Below are positions 17,271-26,608 of a stretch of DNA of 64,000 bases, piece after piece. The notes below the pieces were generated by a model. That model was not told where the DNA came from, made no database searches, and saw nothing but the letters and a program-made list of their open reading frames with translations. Each line of letters opens with the position of its first letter. Position 1 is the stretch's first letter. This DNA comes from Candidatus Kouleothrix ribensis (GTDB lineage: Bacteria; Chloroflexota; Chloroflexia; Chloroflexales; Roseiflexaceae), in assembly GCA_016722075.1 (NCBI GenBank), contig JADKGW010000001.1, forward strand, positions 620,001 through 684,000, in the 5' to 3' direction. A program made the translations under genes and the position numbers.

Positions 17271-19670
17271 CTACGCTACTGGCAGCCACAGGCGTTGTTG
17301 GTCGGGGCCGATCGCGTAGGTTGGCCCGATCGCACCGGCCGGATCGCGGAAGCGAACCCAGGCTACGTGCGGCTGGCCCGGCAGCCACAGCCAGGGTTGG
17401 GCAAGTGGCAACGGCTGCCAGGCTGCGTCGGCAAAGCTGGGCCTGGCGCTCAGCTGGGCCTCAAGCACGATCGCGCTGGCCGACTGGCTGATCACCAGCG
17501 TGGCGCCCAGGTCGGTCGGGCTGGCGAGCATCACCTGCGGCTGCGGCGGTGCGCTCAGCGTCACGGTGGTGCTGACGGTAGTGCTGTTGCCGGCGCGGTC
17601 GAACAGGCGCACGGCGACCGTATGCGGGCCGAGTGGGTCGGGTAGACGCAGGCCGGCGTACTGGGTGTAGGGCTGTGGGTCGCCGAACAGACCGTCCAGC
17701 CCGATCTGCATGCCCATGATCGCCCCACCGTCGTCGCCGGCCTGCACCACCAGGTTCAGCTGTGGGTCGCTGACATGTATGGCGCTGGCGGGTAGTGGTG
17801 TAGGCCTGGCAGCCAGCTGGGCGATTTCGAGCGGGCCGAGCGCGCGGCCATAGATCGCCAGCTCATCGAACGTAGCGCCGCTGGCCGTGCTGCCGGGCGC
17901 CCAGCGGCCCAGCTCGAGCAGCCCGCCGACGTTGGCCGGAAGCTCAACGCCGGTGATTGCAATCGCGCGCCGGCCGTCGAGGTAGAGCGCCTTCTGCTGG
18001 CGTGCGCGATCCCAGCTGATCGCGAAGTGATGCAGCCCTGGCCCAAGCGTATCGGGCGCGGCCAGGTCGTCGCGGCCGGCTTCGCCGCGCTCGGGCGTGG
18101 TCCAGAAATTCCAGCGTGGCTGCCCATCGGCGCCGAGTGTGTCGCGGCGCAGCGCGAGCGTGCCTGTGTACACAGGGCCTTCATCGGCATGCGCGCTGGC
18201 GGCCAGCAGGTACTGCCGGTTGTTCTTCGTCTCGGGCCAGTGCTCGGGCACCTGTGCCCAGAACGCGATCGTGCCGGCGTCGAGGTTCAGGTTGGCGGCA
18301 GTTGCAAAGGCCAGCCGCGCGGCGCCGGCCACGTGCGCACCCTGGCCGAACCTGGCGTCGGGGTACTCGATCGGGCTGCCGGCTGTGGCTGCGCCGGCGC
18401 CAAGTTGGGGTAGCGGGCTGCCGTCGAAGTGATTCAGGAACAACAAGTCGCCGGGTGGATTCAGCGACAGCAGCACCTGGGGCGGCGCATGGTCGGGTGG
18501 GGCAGCTGCGCCGGGCGGGGTGAGATCGAACTCACCGGCCAGGCTAGCGTCCCACAGCCAGGTGCTGGCCTCGCAGGCAGCATACTGGCTGCACGGATCG
18601 TCGCCCGCGCCGAACCAGCCATAGGGATCGACCTGTTTACCGTTATGGCGCACCTCGAAATGCAGGTGCGGCGTACCAACCACGAAGCCAGTCTTGCCGC
18701 TGCTGCCGATCAGATCGCCGGCGCGCACCGGCACGCCCGCACCAGTGTCGACCTCGCCGCGAAACTTCTTGGCAAACTTATCGAGGTGCCAGTAGACCGT
18801 CACATAGCCGCCGGGGTGCTCGATCCACACGCCATTGCCGCGGTGGGTGCTGGCGTGCGCAATCCCGGCGGCGGCGGCGTAGATGTATGTCCCGATCGGC
18901 TGGTCGGGGAAGTAGAAATCGTGACCATCGTGGCCGTCGTACTGCAGGTTGCCCTGGCCGAGGTAGTTGACCACGTAGCCGTTATCGTCTTTGCCGGTGT
19001 CGACGGTTGGGAACATGTGGTCGAAGTACGCCAGGTGAACCACGCGCGTACCGGCGGCCCAGGGGCGCTGCAAGAAGCCACTGATAGCTGCGGGCTGCGG
19101 CAGGCGCGCGTCGGGCAGCTGATTGTCGAAGTACTGCTGAAAGGCCTGGTTGAAGCGCACGATCGCGTCTAGCCAGCCTGCCCGCGTGCGGCCCTTTGCC
19201 AGGAAGCGCTGCATAGCCACGCCCTCGGGAGCCTGATCGAGGCTCAGCGTCTGGGTGGTGTCGTCGGTGAAGCGCAGCACCGGCGGGCGCTGGTATGGCC
19301 CGAGGCCGGCGCGCAGTTCGCGGCCGGCCCAATCGAGCTGTGCGGCGAAGCCGGCCGGGCCGGCGGCACCGAAGGGCATGCTCAGCGCCGAGGCGGGTGG
19401 GCTAGGCGCGCTGAGCAGCGCGCTAGAGGCTTCGAGCAGGGCCAGCAGGATGCGTGGGCTGACGCCGTAGTAGGCGCTGGTGGCCTGAATGATCTCGGCG
19501 GCGGTGTGTACGCCGTCGTGGTAGTGCTTGAGCGGCCCTGGTTGCGCCTCGAGAAAGCCCTGCACGTCGTGCTCGACTGGGGCGGGTGGCGCGGCGTGGG
19601 CAGCTGGGGCCGCAGCGATCAGCAGTGCGATGAGGGTGCCGAGCAGCACCCGAGTTGGCCGGAATGTCAC
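17271..19670 (-). CDS. Secreted M23 peptidase-like protein with LamG domain
   Basis: About 799 residues from the GTG at 19670, which has a GGAG ribosome site; the upstream 19718 start adds residues before the signal peptide. A signal peptide with an AAPAAHA end comes first. An M23 LytM-type domain follows near residues 200-380, with HDGHDFYFP, WHLDKF and the zinc-ligand motif PHLHFEV. A laminin-G/concanavalin-like domain follows (about 420-620, from LLFLNHFDG), then a C-terminal Ig-like or fibronectin-like part. M23 enzymes cut peptidoglycan cross-links. The added lectin-like domain suggests cell-surface or glycan binding. No operon partner is visible. Confidence 0.82.
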   Translation of the reverse strand: MTFRPTRVLLGTLIALLIAAAPAAHAAPPAPVEHDVQGFLEAQPGPLKHYHDGVHTAAEIIQATSAYYGVSPRILLALLEASSALLSAPSPPASALSMPFGAAGPAGFAAQLDWAGRELRAGLGPYQRPPVLRFTDDTTQTLSLDQAPEGVAMQRFLAKGRTRAGWLDAIVRFNQAFQQYFDNQLPDARLPQPAAISGFLQRPWAAGTRVVHLAYFDHMFPTVDTGKDDNGYVVNYLGQGNLQYDGHDGHDFYFPDQPIGTYIYAAAAGIAHASTHRGNGVWIEHPGGYVTVYWHLDKFAKKFRGEVDTGAGVPVRAGDLIGSSGKTGFVVGTPHLHFEVRHNGKQVDPYGWFGAGDDPCSQYAACEASTWLWDASLAGEFDLTPPGAAAPPDHAPPQVLLSLNPPGDLLFLNHFDGSPLPQLGAGAATAGSPIEYPDARFGQGAHVAGAARLAFATAANLNLDAGTIAFWAQVPEHWPETKNNRQYLLAASAHADEGPVYTGTLALRRDTLGADGQPRWNFWTTPERGEAGRDDLAAPDTLGPGLHHFAISWDRARQQKALYLDGRRAIAITGVELPANVGGLLELGRWAPGSTASGATFDELAIYGRALGPLEIAQLAARPTPLPASAIHVSDPQLNLVVQAGDDGGAIMGMQIGLDGLFGDPQPYTQYAGLRLPDPLGPHTVAVRLFDRAGNSTTVSTTVTLSAPPQPQVMLASPTDLGATLVISQSASAIVLEAQLSARPSFADAAWQPLPLAQPWLWLPGQPHVAWVRFRDPAGAIGPTYAIGPDQQRLWLPVA

Positions 19671-19841
19671 GATTGCTCCACGACAGGATGTGTTTGGCTG
19701 CGATCCTACCATGCGCATGCGCAGGCGTCAACGCCGGCGCGCGATCGATCCGGTGACATTCAGTTCATCCTCGTGTGCCAGCACGATTCGGCCCGCTGCG
19801 GCCGGGTATACGCTACGCCGTTCTGGTGTATCATATGCGGT

Positions 19842-20777
19842 ATGCAGGCACCCGCGCAACAACCGATCCCGCTACTGGCGATCGTTGGGCCGACGGCAGT
19901 AGGCAAGACGGCCCTTGCGATCAGGCTGGCCCACGCGCTCGGCGGCGAGATCGTCTCGGCCGACTCGCGCCAGATCTACTGCGGCATGGACATCGGCACG
20001 GCCAAGCCTGGCCCGGCCGAGCGCGCGGCCGCGCCACACCACCTGATCGATCTTGTCGTACCTAGCCAGGAGTTCTCGCTGGCGCTGTATCAGGAGCACG
20101 CGTATGCGGCGATTGCCAATATCGCCGGGCGGGCGCGGCTACCACTGCTGGTGGGCGGCACCGGCCAGTATCTGGCCGCTGTGCTCGAGGGCTGGCAGAT
20201 CCCGCGCGTACCACCACAGCCCGAGCTGCGCGCCGCGCTCGAGCGCGTGGCCGAGCAGCAGGGCGCTGAGGTGCTGCATGCGCGCCTGGCACAGATCGAT
20301 CCGGTAGCGGCGGCTGGGATTGCGCCTACAAATGTGCGGCGGGTGATCCGCGCGATCGAGGTGTACGAGCTGACCGGCCGGCCGATCTCGGTGCAACAAG
20401 CCAAGCTGCCGCCGCCCTACCACATCCGCACGCTCTGGCTAACGCTACCGCCGGCAGAGCTGTATGCGCGGATCGATGCGCGCGTCGACGCGATGATCGC
20501 CGCAGGACTCGAGCACGAGGTGCGTGGCCTGGTCGAGTGCGGCTACGGCTGGGAGCTGCCGGCCATGTCGAGCCTGGGCTACCGCGAGTTCCAGCCGTAC
20601 TTTGCGGGTACCGCCACCCAGGCCGAGGTAATCACGCGGCTGAAGTTCGATACACACGCATTTGCACGCCGGCAGGCCAGCTGGTTTCGGCGCCTGTCAC
20701 ACGTCGTGCAGCTGCCCGCCGACGCCCCGGCGCTGCTCGAGCGCGCGCTCGCGTGCGTGGCCGATGTGCGCGGCTAG
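19842..20777 (+). CDS. miaA: tRNA dimethylallyltransferase
   Basis: 311 residues. The P-loop GPTAVGKT (16-23), SADSRQIYCGMDIGTAKP, the PHHLID segment, the GGTGQYL block and the C-terminal FARRQASWFRR motif define MiaA. It adds a dimethylallyl group to A37 of tRNAs reading UNN codons, improving decoding. The start ATG at 19842 follows a TATCAT-type -10 box by about seven bases, so the message may be leaderless. The open frame upstream to 19506 overlaps the start of the divergent M23 gene and is not part of it. A strong hairpin follows. Confidence 0.93.
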   Translation: MQAPAQQPIPLLAIVGPTAVGKTALAIRLAHALGGEIVSADSRQIYCGMDIGTAKPGPAERAAAPHHLIDLVVPSQEFSLALYQEHAYAAIANIAGRARLPLLVGGTGQYLAAVLEGWQIPRVPPQPELRAALERVAEQQGAEVLHARLAQIDPVAAAGIAPTNVRRVIRAIEVYELTGRPISVQQAKLPPPYHIRTLWLTLPPAELYARIDARVDAMIAAGLEHEVRGLVECGYGWELPAMSSLGYREFQPYFAGTATQAEVITRLKFDTHAFARRQASWFRRLSHVVQLPADAPALLERALACVADVRG

Positions 20778-20779
20778 CC

Positions 20780-20817
20780 CAGCAGTCAGCAGCGGCACTG
20801 CCTACTGCTGACTGCTG
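20780..20817. terminator. Bidirectional terminator hairpin between miaA and the EF-G-like gene
   Basis: A perfect 13-bp stem pairs 20780-20792 with 20805-20817 around a 12-base loop. It starts three bases after the miaA stop and ends 24 bases before the end of the convergent EF-G-like gene. There is no strong T run. Confidence 0.65.
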
Positions 20818-20841
20818 ACTACGACCAGCAACGCACGTCTC

Positions 20842-22947
20842 CTAGTGGCCTTCGGCCTGGTGGGCCTTCTGAGCCTCGATCAGGCCTTGCGCCAGGTGCT
20901 GTGGCACATCCTCGAAGTGATCGAACTGCATGCTGAAGCGGCCGCGCCCCTGTGTGAGCGAGCGCAGATCAGTCGCGTAGCGCTGGATCTCGGCCAGCGG
21001 CGCATGCGCGCTGATCGTGGTGCGGCCGCTGCCATCGGGCAGCATGCCCGACACGCGCCCGCGCCGGGTGGTCATATCACTCATGATATCGCCGGCAAAC
21101 TGGTCGGGCACGCTGATCTCGAGCGCGTAGATCGGCTCCATGATCACTGGCTGAGCCTTCTGCGCAGCGATCTTGAAGGCTTCGTGGCCGGCAATCTTGA
21201 ACGCGATCTCTTTGCTATCGACCGGGTGCATCTTGCCGTCGAACAGCGTCACGCGCACATCGACCATATGATTGCCCGACACCACGCCCTCGGCCATGGC
21301 CTCGCGCACGCCTTTCTCGACCGCCGGCACGAAGGTGCGGTCGATCACGCCGCCGACGATCGCATTCACGAATTCAAGCGGGTCTTCGCGGGCCGGGTCG
21401 GGCGCCAGCGGCTCGATCCGGATGGTCACATCGCCGAACTGCCCGGCGCCACCGGTCTGCTTCTTATGGCGATACTGCGCCTCGGCCTTGCCGCGGATGG
21501 TCTCGCGGTAGGCCACGCGCGGTAGATCGAGATCGACATCGACGTTGAACTTGCGCTTCATGCGCTCGGCGATGATCTGCAGGTGCGGCTCACCCAGGCC
21601 CGACAGCAGCGTCTCGCCGGTCTGCTGATCGCGCGAGACCTTCAGAGTCGGGTCTTCTTCCATCACGTTGTGCAGCGCCCCACCGAGCCGGTCGAGATCG
21701 GCGCGTGTCTTCGGCTTGACCATGGCGCTATAAGCCACGGCCGGGAACTGGATTGAGGCAAGCTGAAGCGGGCGATCGTGCGAACACAGCGTGTCGTTGG
21801 TTGCCACCTCGGCCAGCTTGGTCACAATGCCGATATCGCCAGGGCCGAGCAGCGGCACCGAGATCTGCTCTTTGCCGCGAATCTGGTACACCTGGCCGAT
21901 GCGCTCGTCTTTGCGCGTACGCGGGTTATAGAGCGACGAGTTGGCGTGCAGCTCGCCGCTGAACACGCGCACGAACGAGATCTTGCCATATGGATCGACC
22001 AGCGTCTTGAACACCAGCGCACTGAACGGCTCGTGGACGGCGGGCTTGAGCTCGATTGGCGTGCCGCTGAGCAGGTCGGTGGCGGTAGCAATCGTGCGCA
22101 CTGCCGAGGGAATGCTGTCGATGATCCCATCGAGCAGCTGCGCGGTGCCGTGGGCCTGGTCGGCCGCGCCGCAGAACACCGGCACGATCGTGCCATTGGC
22201 GATACCGGCGCGCAAACCGCGCTGGATGTCGTCGGGGCTAAGCGCGTCGGCGCCGCCATCGAGATATTTTTCGATCAGGTCGTCGTTCGTCGCGGCGATC
22301 TTGTCGATCAGCTTCTCGCGCCACTCTTGCTCGAGGCCTACCAGATCGGCCGGGATATCGGCCTCGACGAACGTGCCGTCGTGCTTCTCGGCGATCATCC
22401 AGGCGCGCTGGCGGCGGAGCGAGATGATACCCTTGAACTCACGCTGCGACCCGATCGGAATTTGCATGGGGATGATCGCCTCGTCGAGCATCTGCTGGGC
22501 CTGCTCGACGGTGCGGAAGAAGTTCGCGTTCTCGCGATCGAGCTTGTTAATGAAAATAATTCGCGGCACCCCGGCCGCCCTGGCGGCTTCCCACACCGCC
22601 TCGGTGCCTACCTCGACGCCGCCGGCCGCGTCCATCACGATCACTGCGCCGTCGATCACGCGCATGGCCGACGCGACCTCGCCGGCGAAGTCGGCGTAGC
22701 CGGGAACATCGATCAGGTTGATCTTGTCGTCTTTCCACTCGGCTGGGGCGACGCTCAGGTTGATCGACATGCGGCGCCTCTGCTCGTCGGGGTCGTAGTC
22801 GCTGACGGTATTGCCGTCTTCGACACGGCCCGCGCGGGTGATGGCCTTGGCGGTGAGCAACAGCGCCTCCATGAGCGTGGTCTTCCCGCAGCCGCCATGG
22901 CCGAAGAGCCCAATATTGTGGATCTTCTCGGGTCCATAGGATCGCAT
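20842..22947 (-). CDS. Elongation factor G-like GTPase (EF-G paralogue)
   Basis: 701 residues from the ATG at 22947, which has AAGGAGG upstream; the longer frame to 23067 is not needed. Domain order is that of EF-G: a GTPase with P-loop GHGGCGKT (16-23), DVPGYADF and NKLD, then domains II to V. The P-loop differs from canonical EF-G (GHIDAGKT or GHVDHGKT) and matches the group of EF-G-like paralogues whose function is poorly known. No rpsL, rpsG or tuf gene is nearby, so this is probably not the main translocase. Confidence 0.86.
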   Translation of the reverse strand: MRSYGPEKIHNIGLFGHGGCGKTTLMEALLLTAKAITRAGRVEDGNTVSDYDPDEQRRRMSINLSVAPAEWKDDKINLIDVPGYADFAGEVASAMRVIDGAVIVMDAAGGVEVGTEAVWEAARAAGVPRIIFINKLDRENANFFRTVEQAQQMLDEAIIPMQIPIGSQREFKGIISLRRQRAWMIAEKHDGTFVEADIPADLVGLEQEWREKLIDKIAATNDDLIEKYLDGGADALSPDDIQRGLRAGIANGTIVPVFCGAADQAHGTAQLLDGIIDSIPSAVRTIATATDLLSGTPIELKPAVHEPFSALVFKTLVDPYGKISFVRVFSGELHANSSLYNPRTRKDERIGQVYQIRGKEQISVPLLGPGDIGIVTKLAEVATNDTLCSHDRPLQLASIQFPAVAYSAMVKPKTRADLDRLGGALHNVMEEDPTLKVSRDQQTGETLLSGLGEPHLQIIAERMKRKFNVDVDLDLPRVAYRETIRGKAEAQYRHKKQTGGAGQFGDVTIRIEPLAPDPAREDPLEFVNAIVGGVIDRTFVPAVEKGVREAMAEGVVSGNHMVDVRVTLFDGKMHPVDSKEIAFKIAGHEAFKIAAQKAQPVIMEPIYALEISVPDQFAGDIMSDMTTRRGRVSGMLPDGSGRTTISAHAPLAEIQRYATDLRSLTQGRGRFSMQFDHFEDVPQHLAQGLIEAQKAHQAEGH

Positions 22948-23550
22948 CAGGTCCTCCTTGACAGAGCGAAGGGTGACATTGGTGCAGAGCGAAACGATCT
23001 GAGGTGCATGCGATGGTATCGCATAGGCGTGTGGCGTATGGTGTGCGGCTGGCGTCCTCCGTTCCAAACGTCAGGTCGAACTCGATCCGCTACCAGGGGT
23101 TTAAGAGAGTATTATAAGCATTTTCAGGGGCTGGTCAACAAAATTGGGCGCGGGTGGCGCCTCTGGCCGTGAAGGTTTGGCGACAATTCGAGGCAGTTTC
23201 GCAACTGCCCGCGTGCCCGGCGGCAAGGCACCGCCGCCGGCCCATGTATGGGCGAATCTCGCGTTTGCTCTGGGGCTGCTCGCTCTGCGCGCATGCCTCA
23301 GGGCCGCCCCGAGGATCGCTCGTGATAGCAACATTGAATTACCGTGGCATCGTGTCTCGCCGGGCGAGGCATACGTCGATGCTCAACAGGCTGCGAGCAC
23401 ATCGCTTACCGGAAGGCGCTGGGAAACCCTGCCGGTTTCCCAGCGGGGGTGCGGGGCGCAGCATCCCGAATTGAGACCGATCTCTCATCGGGCATGCTTG
23501 CGGCGCGCCGGGGCGCCGGCTATACTGATCGTGCGAGAAAAGGAGTCACG
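22948..23550. other. 603-base divergent intergenic region with strong hairpins
   Basis: No convincing protein gene. Several compact inverted repeats occur: a 7-bp stem at 23192-23209, a GC-rich one near 23218-23237, and a perfect 12-bp stem at 23417-23445 (CGCTGGGAAACC with its complement, loop of 5). It lies between the divergent starts of the EF-G-like and sugar dehydrogenase genes, so it must hold both promoters. It may also encode a structured leader or a small RNA. A terminator use is less likely because no gene ends here. Confidence 0.4.
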
Positions 23551-25674
23551 ATGCTTGATCGAATGCTGCGCCGCGCCGGTGCAGGCTTGCTGGTGTTGCT
23601 GCTGGCCGGCACAGCCGCAGCTACGCCCCGTACCGCTATCGTCGTGCCGGCCGGCTTCACCGACGTGCTGGTCGCCAGTGTTGCCGCGCCAACTGCGATT
23701 GCGTTCGCCACACCCACGCGCCTGCTGATCACGTCACAGTCCGGCCAGCTGTGGGTCAACCAGGCCGGCGCGCCCACCAATACACTCGCGCTCGACCTGA
23801 CTGTCGGCGGGCGTGTCTGCACCAACTCCGAGCGCGGCTTGCTCGGTGTCGCGGTCGACCCGAACTTCGCCAGCAATCATTTTATCTACCTGTACTACAC
23901 CTATAAGAAGTTTGGCGTGTGCCCAACGGGCGACCCGACCAACCCGCAGGTGCCAGTCAACCGTATCGCGCGCTATACGCTCTCCGATGCCAATCTCGCG
24001 AGTGGCGAGACAGTGCTAATCGACAACATCCCCTCGCCCAACGGCAATCACAACGGCGGCGACCTGCACTTCGGCCAGGATGGCTACCTGTACGTGAGTG
24101 TTGGCGACGGCGGGGCCGACTACGCCGGCGACAGCGGTAGCGCAGGCGCGAATGATGCCGCGCGCGACCGCTTCATCCTGCTCGGCAAGATCCTGCGGAT
24201 CACTCGCGATGGCAACATCCCGCCCGATAACCCATTCCAGGGCGCTGGCACCGCGCGCTGCAACGTGAGTGGCCGTACCAGTGCCGACAATACATGCCAG
24301 GAGACCTTTGCGTGGGGGTTGCGCAACCCGTTTCGCTTTGCGTTCAAACCCGGTACCAACCAGTTCTTCATCAACGACGTTGGGCAGAACGCCTGGGAGG
24401 AGATCGACCAGGGCCAGGCCGGCGCCGATTACGGCTGGAACTGCCGCGAGGGTGGGCACCCCAACAACACTGGCGGCAAGTGCAGCCCCGCCCCGCTGAA
24501 TATGGTTGCCCCCATCCACGAGTACGACCACAGCTCGTGCAGCTCGATCACCGGCGGCGCATTCGTGCCGGCAGGCGTGTGGCCGGCCGACTACGATGGC
24601 GCCTATCTGTACGCCGATTACGTCTGCGGCAAAATCTTCACGCTCAAGCAGCAGGCCAGCAGCTATGTTGCGGCCGAGTTTGCTACGAACATGGGTGTGA
24701 ACAGTGCTACATCGCTGGTGTTTGGCCCGTATAACGGCAGCCAGGCGTTGTACTACACCACCTACGCCAGTGGCGGCCAGATCCGACGGATCAGTGCCAG
24801 CGCCGGCCAGAATCGCGCGCCGACCGCCGTGCTGAGCGCAGCGCCGCAATTTGGCGCTGCACCGCTGACGGTAGCCTTCAGCGCGGCCGGCAGCACCGAC
24901 CCGGACGGCGACGCGCTGAGCTATGATTGGGATTTCGGCGATGGTTCGGCCCACGCCAGCGGCGCCGCTGTTGCCTACCAGTATGCGGCCGGCACCTACA
25001 CTGCCACGCTCAAGGTCAGCGATGGCAAGGGCGGCGTCGGCAGCGCCACGCAGCGGATCGACTCGGGCAACACCCCACCCACAGCGACGATCGACGCGCC
25101 CGACCCGGCGCTGCGCTTTGCGGTTGGCCAGTCGATCACACTGCAAGGCAGCGCCACCGACGCCCAGGATGGTACGCTGGCGGGCAATCGGTTGAGCTGG
25201 CGGGTGTTGCTGCATCACAATACGCACACCCACCCGTTTGCCGGGCCGGCCAGCGGCGCAAGCCTCACATTCAGCGCACCCGCGCCGGAAGATCTGGCCG
25301 CCACTAGCACGAGCTACCTTGAAGTGCAGCTCAGCGCAACCGACTCGACTGGGCTGACCAGCGTGATTACGCGCGAGCTGCGGCCAAACCTGGTCGACAT
25401 AACCTTTGACACGGTGCCGGCCGGCCGGGCGCTACTGGTCAACAATGTCGCGATCAATGCGCCGCGCACACAGGTATCGTGGCAAGGTTACGCGCTGGCT
25501 GTATCGGCGCCGGCCCAGCGCGACGCCGAGGGCACTTGGATTGTGATCACGGCGTGGTCGGATGGCGCGCCGGGGCGGTCGCGCACGATTGTTACGCCGG
25601 CGAGTGCAGCTGGCTACACTGCCACGTTTGGCCCGGCCAGCGTGCGCTACCTGCCGCGCATCACGCAGCCATAG
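23551..25674 (+). CDS. Secreted PQQ-dependent sugar dehydrogenase-like protein with PKD domain
   Basis: 707 residues, start ATG at 23551 with AAGGAG about 7 bases upstream. A signal peptide (about 1-25) precedes a glucose/sorbosone dehydrogenase beta-propeller (about 30-420), with ERGLLGVAVDPNF, NHNGGDLHFGQDGYLYVSVGDGG, a WGLRNPFRF block and an EYDH segment. A PKD domain (about 430-515, DPDGDALSYDWDFGDG) and a further beta-rich domain follow. Propellers of this type bind PQQ and oxidise sugars in the periplasm or outside the cell, passing electrons to an acceptor. The extra domains suggest attachment to the surface or to polysaccharide. No cytochrome partner is adjacent. Confidence 0.85.
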   Translation: MLDRMLRRAGAGLLVLLLAGTAAATPRTAIVVPAGFTDVLVASVAAPTAIAFATPTRLLITSQSGQLWVNQAGAPTNTLALDLTVGGRVCTNSERGLLGVAVDPNFASNHFIYLYYTYKKFGVCPTGDPTNPQVPVNRIARYTLSDANLASGETVLIDNIPSPNGNHNGGDLHFGQDGYLYVSVGDGGADYAGDSGSAGANDAARDRFILLGKILRITRDGNIPPDNPFQGAGTARCNVSGRTSADNTCQETFAWGLRNPFRFAFKPGTNQFFINDVGQNAWEEIDQGQAGADYGWNCREGGHPNNTGGKCSPAPLNMVAPIHEYDHSSCSSITGGAFVPAGVWPADYDGAYLYADYVCGKIFTLKQQASSYVAAEFATNMGVNSATSLVFGPYNGSQALYYTTYASGGQIRRISASAGQNRAPTAVLSAAPQFGAAPLTVAFSAAGSTDPDGDALSYDWDFGDGSAHASGAAVAYQYAAGTYTATLKVSDGKGGVGSATQRIDSGNTPPTATIDAPDPALRFAVGQSITLQGSATDAQDGTLAGNRLSWRVLLHHNTHTHPFAGPASGASLTFSAPAPEDLAATSTSYLEVQLSATDSTGLTSVITRELRPNLVDITFDTVPAGRALLVNNVAINAPRTQVSWQGYALAVSAPAQRDAEGTWIVITAWSDGAPGRSRTIVTPASAAGYTATFGPASVRYLPRITQP

Positions 25675-25706
25675 GCGCGGGTTGGGCTACCGCCTGCGCC
25701 GAGCGG

Positions 25707-26510
25707 TTATACCATGTCAAGAATGCTATCAAGACCACGGCGCAACCCGACAAACGAATTGACCCTGCGGATCGCTAAGAGGGCGCCATCAACGTACGGT
25801 TGGGCGCTACTGCCCGAGTCATGCCGGATCGTGAGTTTTTGATCGGGCATGCCGAAAATAACCTCTGCTGAGATGGTAAATCCAGGCAGCCGCAGGGAAT
25901 GAACCTGTGATCCACTAACGCGTGCGCCGCGCGTTTCCACAATGCCCTGGGTCTGTTCCAGCGGAACAGTGAGTTCAGAGGGGCGGATACGCGACAGGCG
26001 GGCGGCTAATTCACGCACGGTTCCACTTGGCGTGTCTGGTTTGTGATCACTTGCATAATCAATAATTTCCCATTGTGGAATAAGCTTGGCCGCCATCTCT
26101 GCAAATTTCTGTAATAAGACCACGGTGAGCGCAAAATTACCAACCGCTAACACGCCACGCTGGTGCTGTTCGGCGGCGGCGGCAATGGCGGCATAATCGG
26201 CGTCCGATAACCCCGATGTGCCAATCACCACATGCGCACCGTGCTCCAACGCTGCCAGGCTGTGCGCTTTGGCGACCGCTGGCGTGGTGTACTCGAAAAA
26301 GACATCGCAGGGATGGGTGAGCGCTTCTACTGCGGTTGCATAGATCGGGCATGTCAACCGTGGCTCTACCAGGACATCACCAAGCGTGTGGTGGGCGTGT
26401 GTGCGAGATACCGCAGCTACAAGCTCAATCCCGTCGGATTGGGCGATGCTGCGGGCCAGGGCCGACCCGGCCCACCCGGTTGCACCAGCGAGACAAACTC
26501 GGATCGTCAT
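25707..26510 (-). CDS. DapB-like dihydrodipicolinate reductase family protein
   Basis: 267 residues with an N-terminal Rossmann start (MTIRVCLAGATGWAGSA), the VVIGTSGLS segment and the DapB signature remnant DHKPDTPSGT. DapB reduces the dihydrodipicolinate ring in lysine and cell-wall synthesis. In true DapB the signature is HHxxKxDAPSGT. Here the two histidines are replaced by A-S while the lysine and DxPSGT remain. The nucleotide-binding fold is likely intact but catalysis on the usual substrate is doubtful. No lysine pathway gene is near, so this could be a relative with another substrate. Confidence 0.78.
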   Translation of the reverse strand: MTIRVCLAGATGWAGSALARSIAQSDGIELVAAVSRTHAHHTLGDVLVEPRLTCPIYATAVEALTHPCDVFFEYTTPAVAKAHSLAALEHGAHVVIGTSGLSDADYAAIAAAAEQHQRGVLAVGNFALTVVLLQKFAEMAAKLIPQWEIIDYASDHKPDTPSGTVRELAARLSRIRPSELTVPLEQTQGIVETRGARVSGSQVHSLRLPGFTISAEVIFGMPDQKLTIRHDSGSSAQPYVDGALLAIRRVNSFVGLRRGLDSILDMV

Positions 26511-26608
26511 GGTGGCGTATCGCTTTCATGTAGGCGCCAAGCAGCAGCATGGTTGAGCAAGTATGTATCATACCATGCGTGTCGCGCGGTCAGATCGGCA
26601 ATGCCTGG

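Noticed and set aside
18429..19172. 247-codon open frame opposite the M23 protein
   Set aside because: Antisense shadow of conserved peptidase sequence.
21778..23172. 464-codon open frame opposite the EF-G-like gene
   Set aside because: High-GC codon-bias shadow of a well supported gene.
24016..25233. 405-codon open frame opposite the sugar dehydrogenase
   Set aside because: Low-complexity A/V/G/R-rich shadow, no ribosome site, no family.
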